The notes under the pieces are model-generated. The model was not told the origin of the DNA. It saw nothing but the letters and a program-made list of their open reading frames with translations, and searched no databases. From Aliivibrio sifiae (GTDB lineage Bacteria > Pseudomonadota > Gammaproteobacteria > Enterobacterales > Vibrionaceae), in the NCBI RefSeq assembly GCF_002954715.1, contig NZ_MSCP01000002.1, forward strand, positions 1,125,569-1,189,568: DNA of 64,000 nucleotides, given 5' to 3'. Shown here piece by piece: positions 1 to 9,491 of the stretch; the first letter of the stretch is position 1, and every line of letters begins with the position of its first letter. The position numbers and the translations under genes are program-made.

Positions 1-669
1 CATAAAGATCTGACGACGAGCACCACTCATAAAGGTTAATGCGTAATACAACCAATAACGCTTACGTAGTACCAGTTTCTTAGTTTGTTGGGTTTCGGTT
101 TCAAAATTTGGAAACGATAACCACATAAAGATCGTCACGATTAATGCAATAGAACCTGCAATGAAGTAAATCCATTTAAACTCTAATTGAACTAATTCAA
201 GCAATACCCATAACACGCCATAAGTACACAAAGAAGCAAGCGCACCGATAGAGATAAGCTTACCTAGCATCTCTGGTGCTTCTTCTTTGGTTAGCCATTG
301 CAGCGATAGAGACTGCTTTAAGGTTTCAAAATAGTGGAAACCTACCGACATCAATAATGTTGTGCATAATAAGCCATATACGCTTGGGAAGAACCCAGTA
401 ATCGCAACACCTACCGCTAACATCACTAAAGAGAGGATCATGAACTTCTGCTCACGAATAAAAAGAAGAACGAATACAGCGGTAAATGCAAGAAAGCCTG
501 GAATTTCACGAACACTTTGTAATAAACCAATGTCCGCGCCAGTAAAGGCGGCTTTCTCGATAACAAAGTTATTCAACAGTGCATTCCATGTAGAGAAAGC
601 AATAGGAACAACAATAGATATTAAAATCAAAAACGTTTTGGGATTTCTCCACTGAGCTAGGCTCGACAT
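1..669 (-). CDS. MFS transporter, N-terminal half (gene runs off the left edge)
   Basis: The ATG at 667-669 opens a minus-strand frame that is still open at base 1, giving the first 223 residues. The translation is a string of hydrophobic segments (about six or seven) separated by short charged loops, as in the first half of a 12-helix major facilitator. Residues near 45-55 carry the loop reading LLQSVREIPGF. The substrate cannot be read from the sequence, and I do not recognise a named family. It lies 84 bases downstream of the LysR gene on the same strand, so the two could be co-transcribed. Sure of the superfamily, not of the cargo. Confidence 0.8.
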   Translation of the reverse strand, partial: MSSLAQWRNPKTFLILISIVVPIAFSTWNALLNNFVIEKAAFTGADIGLLQSVREIPGFLAFTAVFVLLFIREQKFMILSLVMLAVGVAITGFFPSVYGLLCTTLLMSVGFHYFETLKQSLSLQWLTKEEAPEMLGKLISIGALASLCTYGVLWVLLELVQLEFKWIYFIAGSIALIVTIFMWLSFPNFETETQQTKKLVLRKRYWLYYALTFMSGARRQIFM

Positions 670-753
670 GATAGTGACTCTTATTAATATTTAGATTTAC
701 ACACTGTAACATATTTCGTTGAAACATCGTCTTAGCCCATGGCGATCTTTACT

Positions 754-1641
754 TTATTTACCTTTTAATAATGAGACTAAGTACTGAATACTTTCTGATA
801 CTTGTTCTGTTTTGGTATAAATCCCAACATTGCCTGATTTTTCTGAACATTGTGGAAGCTTCACAATGCCCAACTCCACCATTTTATCTTTGACTTGATT
901 GGTATAAGGCATGATCGCATCACTGGTTTTTAGCATATCAATACTGGCTTTCAAGGAGTTAAGTTCATATACAACTCCTGTTTTTTGCTGTTTAAGATTG
1001 AACTCTTCCATGCCTTCATCGTTCAAAATCTTAGTATGTCTGATGTGATCAGGAGTGACTTTTATTAAAGGGTAGTGTTCCAACTCATTTGATATTAGAT
1101 CATTTGACAATAATGGATGCCCTTCCCTTACAAACCACGCTTCTTGTTCGATAAATAAAGGCATAAACAATACACGATGTCTTGGATCGATATTTTCGAT
1201 TTCATGACCGATAAAAAGATCAATATCACCATTGAGTAATTGATTTAGCATAGAGAGGCCATTACCAAACTCGATATACATTGAGTTATTTGGATGCTGC
1301 TCCACAAACTGTTTAATGATATCGGCAGCAAAACATTCCCACCAAGCCTCACCAATTCCTAATTTTATCTTACCCTGACTTCTGGCTTTCATGTCGGTCA
1401 GTTGATGCATCATTTGACTGTGTTTTTCAAACAAATCTTGTACATAACGATAATAAAGCCAGCCAGAACTAGTCAGTTCAACTCCTTTGGATTTTCGATG
1501 AAATAAAATCACATCCAAGCTTTCTTCTAGTTTCTTAATTGCTGTCGTTAATGTCGGCTGACTAATAAACAGTTTTTCAGAAGCACCTTTAATGCTGCCT
1601 TGCCGAGCCACTTCATAAAAATAGCGTGATGATTTATCCAT
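754..1641 (-). CDS. LysR-family transcriptional regulator
   Basis: A 295-residue DNA-binding regulator. The first 60 residues form the usual LysR winged helix-turn-helix (YFYEVARQGSIKGASEKLF, then SQPTLTTAIKKLEESL), followed by the effector-binding domain to the C-terminus. I prefer the ATG at 1641 over a GTG three codons upstream because the family's helix begins directly after it. The gene is divergent from the GH13 glucosidase at 1785 and upstream of the MFS gene, so either could be its target. An inverted repeat at 1681-1703 in the shared promoter region is a candidate binding site. The inducer is unknown. Confidence 0.88.
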   Translation of the reverse strand: MDKSSRYFYEVARQGSIKGASEKLFISQPTLTTAIKKLEESLDVILFHRKSKGVELTSSGWLYYRYVQDLFEKHSQMMHQLTDMKARSQGKIKLGIGEAWWECFAADIIKQFVEQHPNNSMYIEFGNGLSMLNQLLNGDIDLFIGHEIENIDPRHRVLFMPLFIEQEAWFVREGHPLLSNDLISNELEHYPLIKVTPDHIRHTKILNDEGMEEFNLKQQKTGVVYELNSLKASIDMLKTSDAIMPYTNQVKDKMVELGIVKLPQCSEKSGNVGIYTKTEQVSESIQYLVSLLKGK

Positions 1642-1680
1642 AATAAACACTCAGTAATTATTCTGACTTCACAATACTCA

Positions 1681-1703
1681 TGATATAAATTTTTTCTATA
1701 TCA
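1681..1703. promoter_or_regulatory. Inverted repeat, candidate LysR operator
   Basis: TGATATA at 1681-1687 and TATATCA at 1697-1703 are perfect inverted copies separated by nine bases, in the 143-base divergent region between the LysR gene and the glucosidase. LysR-type regulators usually bind such dyads next to their own gene. The position fits; binding is inferred. Confidence 0.4.
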
Positions 1704-1784
1704 GAGTTCAAATTATCAATTATTCATCACCGTTTTTTTTCGCTATATTGCGTTTAATTTCTTTTAGTTAGTGGAATAAAAAAT

Positions 1785-3416
1785 ATGGAAAAGCGTTGGT
1801 GGCATAACAGTGTTGTTTATCAAATTTACCCTCGTAGCTTCTGTGACTCAAATAATGATGGTATTGGTGATCTACAAGGTATTATTAATAAACTGGATTA
1901 CTTGCAAGGCCTTGGTATTGATGTAATTTGGCTTTCTCCAGTTTACCAATCGCCAATGGATGATAACGGTTATGACATTTCTGATTATCAAGCGATTGCG
2001 GCTGAATTTGGCACCATGGAAGACATGAAGCGTTTAATGCAGCAAGCAGAAGATCGCGGCATTAAAGTGGTCATGGATTTAGTGGTTAACCACACATCGG
2101 ACGAACACGCTTGGTTTGTTGAAGCTAAAAGCGATAAAAATAGTCAATACCGTGATTTTTATATCTGGCGTGATGCGGGTGAAAACGGCGAAGCACCAAG
2201 TGACATTGGGTCCATTTTTGGTGGTTCTGCATGGCAATGGGATGAAGAGAATCAACAATACTATTTCCACTTATTCTCTAAACGCCAACCGGATTTAAAC
2301 TGGGAGAACCCAGAAGTTCATCAAAAAGTATTTGATATGATGAACTGGTGGATTGACCAAGGTATTGGCGGATTCCGTTTAGATGTTATCGATTTAATCG
2401 GCAAGGAAGTCGACAAGAAAATCACTGGCGATGGCGAGCGTCTGCACCCGCTTCTTCAAAAAATGAACCAAGCGACATTCGGTGATAAAGACCTGCTTAC
2501 GGTGGGTGAAACATGGGGAGCAACACCTGAGAGTGCTCAATTATATAGTGATCCTGCTCGTCATGAGCTATCGATGGTGTTCCAGTTTGAGCACATTACC
2601 CTGCTTTGGGAAGACGGAGATAAATGGAAACCTAAACCACTTGATCTCGCCCTATTTAAGCAAGTGATGACCAAATGGCAAGTAGAGCTAAACAACAAGG
2701 GGTGGAACTCGCTATTTTGGAATAACCATGATTTACCTCGTGTTGTCTCTAAATACGGTTGTGATGGTCAATATCGTGTTGAGTCGGCAAAAATGCTGGC
2801 AACCACTCTGCACATGATGAAAGGCACACCTTATATTTTCCAAGGTGAAGAGATCGGCATGACGAACGTCGCATTCGATACGTTAGAAGAGTACAAAGAC
2901 ATTGAAACGTTAAACTTCTATAAAGTAAAAACCGAATCAGGTGTTAGCCATGAGAGTATGATGAAAGGAATTCATGCCAATAGTCGTGATAATGCACGTA
3001 CTCCAATGCACTGGGATAACTCTGATAATGCAGGATTTACTCAAGGTACACCTTGGATCAAACTAAACCCGAATTACCCTGAGATCAACGTTGCCGCAGC
3101 ACTAGAAGATAAAAACTCAATTTTCTATCACTATCAAAAACTGATAGCTCTTAGAAAACAAAATCCAGTGATTGTCTATGGTGATTTTATTCCTCTGTTT
3201 GAAGCGCACTCTGCAGTGTTTGCTTATGAGCGTAAAGATAACGAGCAACACTTCGTTGTGCTAAACAACTTTAGTGCAGAGCCACAAACATTAGAATTGC
3301 CTGAGTATATTGCCAACCGCTCTGTAGAGTGCTTGATCAGTAATCTTGAACCAACAACACAATTAGGCTCTGAGTTAACGTTAGCGCCTTATCAAAGCTT
3401 GGTTTTAGCGCTTTAA
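1785..3416 (+). CDS. GH13 alpha-glucosidase (oligo-1,6-glucosidase / trehalose-6-P hydrolase type)
   Basis: A 543-residue cytoplasmic enzyme with no signal peptide that hydrolyses alpha-glucosidic bonds in short oligosaccharides. The GH13 regions are all visible: DLVVNH at about 98-103, GGFRLDVIDLIGK with nucleophile Asp200, VGETWG with acid/base Glu242, and FWNNHD with Asp316. The (beta/alpha)8 barrel is followed by a small C-terminal beta domain. Val201 directly after the nucleophile is, in subfamily 31, associated with alpha-1,6 specificity, which favours isomaltose-like substrates; TreC-type enzymes also have this Val, so trehalose-6-phosphate cannot be excluded. No PTS or treB gene is adjacent. 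It is transcribed alone, divergent from a LysR gene. Confidence 0.9.
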   Translation: MEKRWWHNSVVYQIYPRSFCDSNNDGIGDLQGIINKLDYLQGLGIDVIWLSPVYQSPMDDNGYDISDYQAIAAEFGTMEDMKRLMQQAEDRGIKVVMDLVVNHTSDEHAWFVEAKSDKNSQYRDFYIWRDAGENGEAPSDIGSIFGGSAWQWDEENQQYYFHLFSKRQPDLNWENPEVHQKVFDMMNWWIDQGIGGFRLDVIDLIGKEVDKKITGDGERLHPLLQKMNQATFGDKDLLTVGETWGATPESAQLYSDPARHELSMVFQFEHITLLWEDGDKWKPKPLDLALFKQVMTKWQVELNNKGWNSLFWNNHDLPRVVSKYGCDGQYRVESAKMLATTLHMMKGTPYIFQGEEIGMTNVAFDTLEEYKDIETLNFYKVKTESGVSHESMMKGIHANSRDNARTPMHWDNSDNAGFTQGTPWIKLNPNYPEINVAAALEDKNSIFYHYQKLIALRKQNPVIVYGDFIPLFEAHSAVFAYERKDNEQHFVVLNNFSAEPQTLELPEYIANRSVECLISNLEPTTQLGSELTLAPYQSLVLAL

Positions 3417-3439
3417 ACGTAATTAAAAACAAAAAAAAG

Positions 3440-3490
3440 CCACCTTCCTTCTTTTACTATTAACTAGTCTAGAAAGTAAGGTGGTTCTTG
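3440..3490 (-). terminator. Intrinsic terminator of the fad-like operon, shared with the convergent glucosidase
   Basis: An imperfect stem (CCACCTT at 3440-3446 against AAGGTGG at 3478-3484, extended with mismatches) is followed on the minus strand by a run of eight T. It lies between the convergent glucosidase and FadA-like genes. The T-run is strong only in the minus direction. Confidence 0.75.
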
Positions 3491-3502
3491 ATTTATGTCA
3501 TA

Positions 3503-4672
3503 CTAATTTTTGTATTTCTTAACCACTGTAGCTATTCCCTGACCAAACCCTATACACATTGTTGCTAAACCGTATTCTCCACCGTGAGTTTCTAGTACAT
3601 TAATAACACTACCTACAATACGAGAGCCTGAACAACCAAGTGGATGTCCTAGTGCAATTGCCCCTCCATGCATATTAATATCATCCATTCGATTCGTTAA
3701 TTCCATTTTTCGAATGCAGCTAATAGCTTGAGCACCAAAGGCTTCATTTAGTTCAAATTTATCAATGTCATTTAACGTTAATCCCGCACGTTTTAACGCT
3801 TTCTCTGAAGCAGGAACTGGACCAATCCCCATGATTGCAGCAGGTACACCAGCAGTCGCCATTGAAACAATTTCTGCTCGAATAGCTAAACCTAATGATT
3901 TTGCTTTTTCTTCACTCATTACTAACAATGCAGAAGCGCCATCCGATAGTGCTGATGAGGTTGCTGGTGTAACCGTGCCAGCAGGAGAAGGATCAAAACA
4001 TGGACGCAATTTACTAAATGATTCAATGGTTGCATCTTCACGAATCACTTCGTCTTTATCTACCATAATAGGTGTTCCCATTTCATCGTGACCAGGGGTG
4101 GGAACAATTTGATCTTTAAAGTAACCTTTATTTTGAGCTTCAAGACTCAACTTATGTGAACGCACACCAAGTTCATCTTGTTCTTGACGTGAAATATGAT
4201 TTAATTTTGCTAATGCTTCTGCCGTTAATCCCATAGCTGCCGATGCTTGTGCCATGACAAAGTCGGATGGTCCCGATAAATCAACACCATGAGTCATAGG
4301 AACATGCCCCATGTGTTCAACACCCCCAACAATAAAGACATCACCTTCACCAGCCTTAATTTGACGAGCTGCGATATGTAGAGCATCCATCGACGAGCCA
4401 CATAAACGATTCACCGTTGTTCCTGTTACTTCAACAGGTAATCCAGCTTGAAGTGCAACTATTTTAGCTAAGTTAGCACCTTGTTCTAAAGTCTGCTGCA
4501 CACACCCCCACACAACATCTTCTATATCTAATGAATTAACCTCTGGGTTTCTCTCCATAAGAGCTTTGATCAAATGAGCACTTAATTTATCCGCACGAAT
4601 GTTACGGAAAACACCATTTTTTGATTTACCCATTGGGGTACGTACAAAATCTACAATTACTGCTTTAGTCAT
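3503..4672 (-). CDS. Acetyl-CoA C-acyltransferase (FadA-like thiolase)
   Basis: A 389-residue thiolase, the length of E. coli FadA and alignable with it throughout (for example [35 protein letters not shown]). Catalytic residues are present: Cys91 in NRLCGSS, His343 in GHPLGCSG and Cys373 in [10 protein letters not shown]. Such enzymes either split 3-ketoacyl-CoA or, in reverse, condense two acyl-CoA units. A GGAGA site precedes the ATG. It is the last gene of a four-gene operon, 14 bases after the FadB-like gene. The order is FadB then FadA as in E. coli fadBA, but the enoyl-CoA reductase and CoA-transferase upstream make this a second, specialised set rather than the housekeeping fadBA. Confidence 0.93.
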   Translation of the reverse strand: MTKAVIVDFVRTPMGKSKNGVFRNIRADKLSAHLIKALMERNPEVNSLDIEDVVWGCVQQTLEQGANLAKIVALQAGLPVEVTGTTVNRLCGSSMDALHIAARQIKAGEGDVFIVGGVEHMGHVPMTHGVDLSGPSDFVMAQASAAMGLTAEALAKLNHISRQEQDELGVRSHKLSLEAQNKGYFKDQIVPTPGHDEMGTPIMVDKDEVIREDATIESFSKLRPCFDPSPAGTVTPATSSALSDGASALLVMSEEKAKSLGLAIRAEIVSMATAGVPAAIMGIGPVPASEKALKRAGLTLNDIDKFELNEAFGAQAISCIRKMELTNRMDDINMHGGAIALGHPLGCSGSRIVGSVINVLETHGGEYGLATMCIGFGQGIATVVKKYKN

Positions 4673-4686
4673 GATCTATTCTCCAA

Positions 4687-6780
4687 TTAAGCGTGCATTT
4701 TAGGGATGGTGTATGTAATGTTATCAGCAAGAATTTCTGACATTTCTGCCGCAGATTGTTGAATTTCTTCTGGTGTTTTCATATCCATTTGGTAAACCAA
4801 ACCACCACGGAATGGTGGGAAACCAGTTCCATAAATCATCGCTAAATCCGCTTCCTCTTTAGAAGCAATGATTTCTTCATTAAGTGCACGTTTGGCTTCA
4901 AACATCATAGGTAAAATTAATGCATTAATAATTTGCTCTTCTGTTAACTCTAAGGTCCCTACACTATTAAATAATGTAATAGCCTTCTCATTAAATTCTT
5001 TAACTGGACGACCGCGTTTATCTGTTGACCAATTATAGAATCCGCTGCCATTTTTTTGGCCTAGTAAATTATTGTCAAACAACCTTTGTACAATATTATT
5101 CTCAGGCAATGGCATATGTGAGTAGTTTTGAGACATCAGTTCAAGCACATGAGCAGAGGTATCCATTCCAACAACATCAATCAATTCAGCAGGTCCCATT
5201 GGCATACCGTATTTCTTCATTGTTTTTTCAATAAAGCTAAAATCAGCGCCTTTCGCCAATAAATTAGAATAAGCTCGCATATATGGTGTTAATATACGGT
5301 TTACAAAAAATCCAGCACAATTATTAATAACGATTGGTGTTTTCCCAATTTGATTTACATATGTAACTGCTTTTTTCACTGTTTCTTCGCTAGTTTTCTC
5401 TCCACGAATAACCTCAACAAGAGGCATCTTATTAACTGGATTAAAGAAATGAATACCAATGAAGTTCTCAGGATAATCTAAAGAAGAAGCCAACTGTGTA
5501 ATACTAATTGTTGAGGTATTAGAAGCAATAACGGTATTTTCTTTTGTTGCATCCTCACACTCTTTTAAAACAATACTCTTCACTTTTGGGTTTTCTACTA
5601 CAGCTTCTACCACCATATCTGCTTGCTTCAAAGAGTCGTATGTTAACGTTGGTATGATATTATTTAATGCTGTTGCTGCTTTTTTAAAGTTAATTTTTCC
5701 ACGCTTAACTGGTTTCTCAAGTAAGTTAACCGCTGTACTTAAGCCAAGATCTAAACCTGCTTGATTGACATCTTTTAATGGTGAACGAATGCCTTTAATT
5801 GCATTAGTATGAGCTATGCCTCCCCCCATAATACCAGCACCGATCACTGCACATTCAACCGTTTTTTCTCCAGCTAATTTTTTTGCCTTACTTTTTACTG
5901 CTAAATCAGCCAGATACACATGGCACATTGCTGCTGAATGACCAGTATTAATTAGGCGCTCAACGACACCTTCAATTTCATTCTTCAAAGACTCATCACG
6001 GCTCTCGTTTGCTGATTGTTCAATCACGTTTACAATCGTCATTGGAGCTGGGTAATTAGGACCAGCGGCTTTCGCTATCATTCCTTTGGCAATACCAATG
6101 GACATTTTTAATTCATAACTAGATAAAGGAATTCTTCCCTTTTTCATTTCACGAATAACTTTATAATTTCGTTTACCATCTACGCATTCAGTAATCAAAT
6201 TAACCGCCGAGGTCATCGCGTCTTTATTTTCAACAATGCCATTGATAAAACCATCTTTTAATGCTTTTTCTGCTTTAAAATTTCGACCTGAAGTTAACCA
6301 AGTCAATGACGTATCAAGACCTACAAGACGAGGCAGGCGTGTTACCCCTCCCATAGCAGGGAAAATACCAATCTTAACTTCAGGAAAACCAACAGAGATA
6401 TCAGGTGTACCTAAACGAAAATCACTTGAAAGAGCAAATTCAGCGCCGCCACCATAACAATGGCCCTTAATAATGCTTACCGTAGGAAATGGAAGATCTT
6501 CGAGTTTATTATAAACAGAGTGCGTATAAGCTAGATGCTCTCTAGCACCGCCTTTAAATAAAGGTAAAAACTCATTAATATCAGCACCAAAAGCAAAATT
6601 GTCCGTTGAAGTGGTAATGATTAACCCATTAACTTTTGCAGTAAGGAGTAGTTGGTCAAGTAAAGTACTTAACTCTTCGATGACTGCTTTTGACATTAAA
6701 CGAGCCGGCGAAAAAAAATCTAAAACAGCGATGTCTTTCTCAGCAAGAGTAAGATTAAAATGAGCACCGTTAAACAACAT
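4687..6780 (-). CDS. FadB-like bifunctional enoyl-CoA hydratase / 3-hydroxyacyl-CoA dehydrogenase
   Basis: A 697-residue two-domain enzyme, slightly shorter than E. coli FadB (729). The N-terminal crotonase domain carries both catalytic glutamates, Glu114 in GGGAEFA and Glu134 in GFPEVKIG. The second domain begins with the NAD-binding glycine loop GAGIMGGG at 314-321 and has the dehydrogenase His444 in GIHFFNPVNKMPLVEVI; the helical C-terminal repeats follow. It interconverts enoyl-CoA, 3-hydroxyacyl-CoA and 3-ketoacyl-CoA and is expected to form a complex with the FadA-like subunit encoded next. An AAGGAT site precedes the ATG. Chain-length preference is not readable from the sequence. Confidence 0.93.
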   Translation of the reverse strand: MLFNGAHFNLTLAEKDIAVLDFFSPARLMSKAVIEELSTLLDQLLLTAKVNGLIITTSTDNFAFGADINEFLPLFKGGAREHLAYTHSVYNKLEDLPFPTVSIIKGHCYGGGAEFALSSDFRLGTPDISVGFPEVKIGIFPAMGGVTRLPRLVGLDTSLTWLTSGRNFKAEKALKDGFINGIVENKDAMTSAVNLITECVDGKRNYKVIREMKKGRIPLSSYELKMSIGIAKGMIAKAAGPNYPAPMTIVNVIEQSANESRDESLKNEIEGVVERLINTGHSAAMCHVYLADLAVKSKAKKLAGEKTVECAVIGAGIMGGGIAHTNAIKGIRSPLKDVNQAGLDLGLSTAVNLLEKPVKRGKINFKKAATALNNIIPTLTYDSLKQADMVVEAVVENPKVKSIVLKECEDATKENTVIASNTSTISITQLASSLDYPENFIGIHFFNPVNKMPLVEVIRGEKTSEETVKKAVTYVNQIGKTPIVINNCAGFFVNRILTPYMRAYSNLLAKGADFSFIEKTMKKYGMPMGPAELIDVVGMDTSAHVLELMSQNYSHMPLPENNIVQRLFDNNLLGQKNGSGFYNWSTDKRGRPVKEFNEKAITLFNSVGTLELTEEQIINALILPMMFEAKRALNEEIIASKEEADLAMIYGTGFPPFRGGLVYQMDMKTPEEIQQSAAEMSEILADNITYTIPKMHA

Positions 6781-6843
6781 AATAATATCCTTTTTATGAT
6801 ATGAAATAGGAAGTCAATTCATCATCACTTCCCATTTAAAATT

Positions 6844-8121
6844 CTAGTGAATTAAACCGCTTTTAATTGCTTCCGATTTTAAGTGTTCTCGTAAATCTGG
6901 ATGAGCAATACTAATTAGTAATTCAGTTCGTTCTTCATATGACTTATTCATCAAACGTACAACGCCATATTCAGTCGCAATATAATCAACATCTGAACGT
7001 AAATAGGTAACCGGCGTTCCTTCAGGAAAACCCACCATAATATTTGAAATTAGGTCGCCTTCTTTATTGGTATATGCTGATTTAAGCGCAATAATAGATT
7101 TGCCACCTTTGGACATTTTCGCTGCACGAGCAAAATCATATGCTCCACCAGTACCAGAAATTTGTCGATATCCCATTCCTTCAGCAGTTACCTGACCTGT
7201 TAAATCTACTGCAATACATGTATTAACAGAGGTAAAACAATCATGTTTAGAAACAAGATATGGGTCAGTCACTTCGTAACATGGTTCTATAACTAAATTA
7301 TCCGCTGTTTTTAAGTAATCTAATAAATTCTGATCACCCATAGCTAATGTACAAGTAACATTGGCTGTCGGATCTACAGCACCAGCTTGAATTAATTCAA
7401 CCATTGAACTGGTAAGCATTTCAGTATGGATCTTTATGTTTTTCTTGTTTTTAAGGGCATACCCGACTGCATTAGAAATTGAACCAATTCCAATTTGTAA
7501 CGTACATCCATCATCAACAATATCAGCAACAATTTCACCAATTTGAATATCAGTATCACTGACCTTCTCACTTGGAATTGCAATTAGTGGAAGGCTTGAC
7601 GTTGTAACAGTTGTTGCTTCATCAAGATGAATACAGTTACGATAACCACCACAATGAGGCACGTTTTCATTAACAATTAAAATCACTTTCTCTGCATGGC
7701 TTGCCATCAATTGGGAACCTAACCCACCAATGGGACCCAAACTACAAAAACCCTCGTCATCCGGTGGTGATACTTCTAATGCCACAACATTTGGTTTTAA
7801 TTCTAGGAATAAGTCTTTCATACTACTGTAATGTGTTGTATTTAATTCCATATTTCCTAGTGAACGCATTGCACGCTCTAATGGACCTAAAAAAAGACTT
7901 CGATAATAAATACGTCCTTTATATTCTGGTAACATGAATTCCTGTTTAGGGTTTAAAATCATCCCACTGATTATTTCAACATCTTTAAGTTTTGAGCTCA
8001 TTTTTTCGAGAGTCGTCAAAAACTCATAAGAAACACCAATAGCACCACTAACCCATAGACGATCACCTGATGTTATTTCGGACACAGCCTCTGACATCGA
8101 TACAAAATTTAATTTATTCAT
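6844..8121 (-). CDS. Acetyl-CoA hydrolase/transferase family CoA-transferase
   Basis: A 425-residue class I-type CoA-transferase of the family that holds 4-hydroxybutyrate and butyryl-CoA:acetate CoA-transferases. The catalytic glutamate that forms the glutamyl-CoA thioester is Glu234 in IHTEMLTSS. Glycine-rich segments such as LGPIGGLGSQ (about 128-137) and GTGGAYDFARAA, which contact CoA, are present. It would swap CoA between an acyl-CoA and a free acid, so it can either activate a scavenged short acid or release the end product of acyl-CoA synthesis. It sits 52 bases after the enoyl-CoA reductase and 63 before the FadB-like gene. Substrate assignment is inference from the operon. Confidence 0.87.
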   Translation of the reverse strand: MNKLNFVSMSEAVSEITSGDRLWVSGAIGVSYEFLTTLEKMSSKLKDVEIISGMILNPKQEFMLPEYKGRIYYRSLFLGPLERAMRSLGNMELNTTHYSSMKDLFLELKPNVVALEVSPPDDEGFCSLGPIGGLGSQLMASHAEKVILIVNENVPHCGGYRNCIHLDEATTVTTSSLPLIAIPSEKVSDTDIQIGEIVADIVDDGCTLQIGIGSISNAVGYALKNKKNIKIHTEMLTSSMVELIQAGAVDPTANVTCTLAMGDQNLLDYLKTADNLVIEPCYEVTDPYLVSKHDCFTSVNTCIAVDLTGQVTAEGMGYRQISGTGGAYDFARAAKMSKGGKSIIALKSAYTNKEGDLISNIMVGFPEGTPVTYLRSDVDYIATEYGVVRLMNKSYEERTELLISIAHPDLREHLKSEAIKSGLIH

Positions 8122-8173
8122 AGCATACTCTTTTACTAATTTTATTAATTTTATTAATGAATAGCGTTAATCG

Positions 8174-9334
8174 TTATTTGTAATCCACTCCTTCAATTTC
8201 AAATCCATTTATTTGAGAAAATTCTTTTCTATATCCTTCATAATCACCTACGCTTGGATCTTTATAGTTAGATGAATTAATATTCTTAATCATTTCTTTT
8301 ATTTTATTTTGAACTTCAGGATTAAGTTCGAAATTATCTGCACGAATTAATCTCTGATCGTCAGTAGGCGTTCCATTTGGGTTATATAAATAACCTTGCA
8401 TGATACGATGCATATGCTGAATTGCAGTTTCATCTTCACCACGCTCTTTTAGTTCTTTCATTAAGGCCAAAACATAAGTCGATAGACCAGGAATAAATAC
8501 AGAAGCCTTAGACACAATAGCCTTACAAACAGCAACATAAGCATGGCCATTAATATCTGATAATTTTGTATCTAATAAATCAGCAGTTTGATGTAAGTGT
8601 TCTTTCGCTTTACCTAACGTTCCGCCGAAGTAAACAGGATAAGTGACTTCTGACCCTATATAAGAATATGCAATAGTTTTAAAATCCGTATCTAAAACAT
8701 CTGCTTCTTTTAATACTTCTACCCATTCTTCCCAATCTTCTCCACCCATCACTTTAACAGTAGCCTCTATCTCATCGTTATTTGCCGGCTCTAAAGTCAC
8801 AGGAAGCATCATTTCGGGCTCAAAACTAATAAAGTTACCTGTGAATGGAGAATCAATAGTTTTTAGTTCAGATTTCCATTTACCTTCCCCATTTGGCTTA
8901 GGGCGGATCCCTGTTGCTAAGCTATATACTAAACAATCAATCTTCCCAAAGTTTTGTCGAATATAATTAATTACCTTAGTTCGCATTTCTAAACTAAAAG
9001 CATCACCTATAAAATCTTCAGCAATTAATCCCTCTTCTTTTGCGAAATGTTGAAAAGCTAAATTATTATGATAACCAGCGGTACCCGTATCACTTTCTGT
9101 AGGCGGGCGTTCATAAGAAACATTTAAAGTATTCGCTCTTCCACCAAAAGCTAATGAAATTCTTGAGGCAAGCCCTAATCCTGAAGAACCTCCAAGAACC
9201 AAAACGTTTTTAGGTGCATTATTTATTTGAGGCAAATTTTTCACATCTTTAATTTGCTGTCTAACTTGCTCTTTACACCCTAACGGATGACAATTAGCAG
9301 CAACGACACCTTTGATTATTTTAATATCACTCAT
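8174..9334 (-). CDS. FabV/Ter-family trans-2-enoyl-CoA (ACP) reductase
   Basis: A 386-residue NADH-dependent reductase of the FabV/Ter family. The family signature Tyr-X8-Lys falls at Tyr235 and Lys244 (VYFGGTLGKAK), the numbering known for FabV. The glycine-rich cofactor loop is LGGSSGLGLAS at 48-58, and Glu75 in SYERPPTESDTGTAGY marks NADH over NADPH preference. It reduces the enoyl double bond essentially irreversibly, the step that drives acyl-CoA synthesis. It heads the operon ending at 3503, behind a GGAG site. Its placement with a CoA-transferase and beta-oxidation enzymes, rather than fab genes, favours enoyl-CoA over enoyl-ACP. A role as a second triclosan-resistant FabV is the alternative. 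Confidence 0.88.
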   Translation of the reverse strand: MSDIKIIKGVVAANCHPLGCKEQVRQQIKDVKNLPQINNAPKNVLVLGGSSGLGLASRISLAFGGRANTLNVSYERPPTESDTGTAGYHNNLAFQHFAKEEGLIAEDFIGDAFSLEMRTKVINYIRQNFGKIDCLVYSLATGIRPKPNGEGKWKSELKTIDSPFTGNFISFEPEMMLPVTLEPANNDEIEATVKVMGGEDWEEWVEVLKEADVLDTDFKTIAYSYIGSEVTYPVYFGGTLGKAKEHLHQTADLLDTKLSDINGHAYVAVCKAIVSKASVFIPGLSTYVLALMKELKERGEDETAIQHMHRIMQGYLYNPNGTPTDDQRLIRADNFELNPEVQNKIKEMIKNINSSNYKDPSVGDYEGYRKEFSQINGFEIEGVDYK

Positions 9335-9491
9335 AATAACTCCAATATAAAACTAAATTTCATAACTACAATTATAAAAACATATTACACAACACTTAAA
9401 TATGACTTATATCTCATTTGAATTTTAATGGCTGTCATAGATAAATAAGTGGCTTATAATGTCAACCAGTAACTAAACAACCATTAAAAAT
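9335..9491. other. Intergenic region upstream of the enoyl-CoA reductase operon
   Basis: These 157 AT-rich bases separate the reductase start from the end of the small orphan gene. I see no convincing intrinsic terminator or open frame with a ribosome site. It presumably holds the operon's promoter, but read-through from the barrel/orphan pair upstream cannot be ruled out. Confidence 0.4.

Noticed and set aside
4687-6780. Suspicion that the FadB-like gene is truncated, since it is about 30 residues shorter than E. coli FadB
   Set aside because: Both domains and all catalytic residues are present, and the C-terminal repeats are complete by eye.
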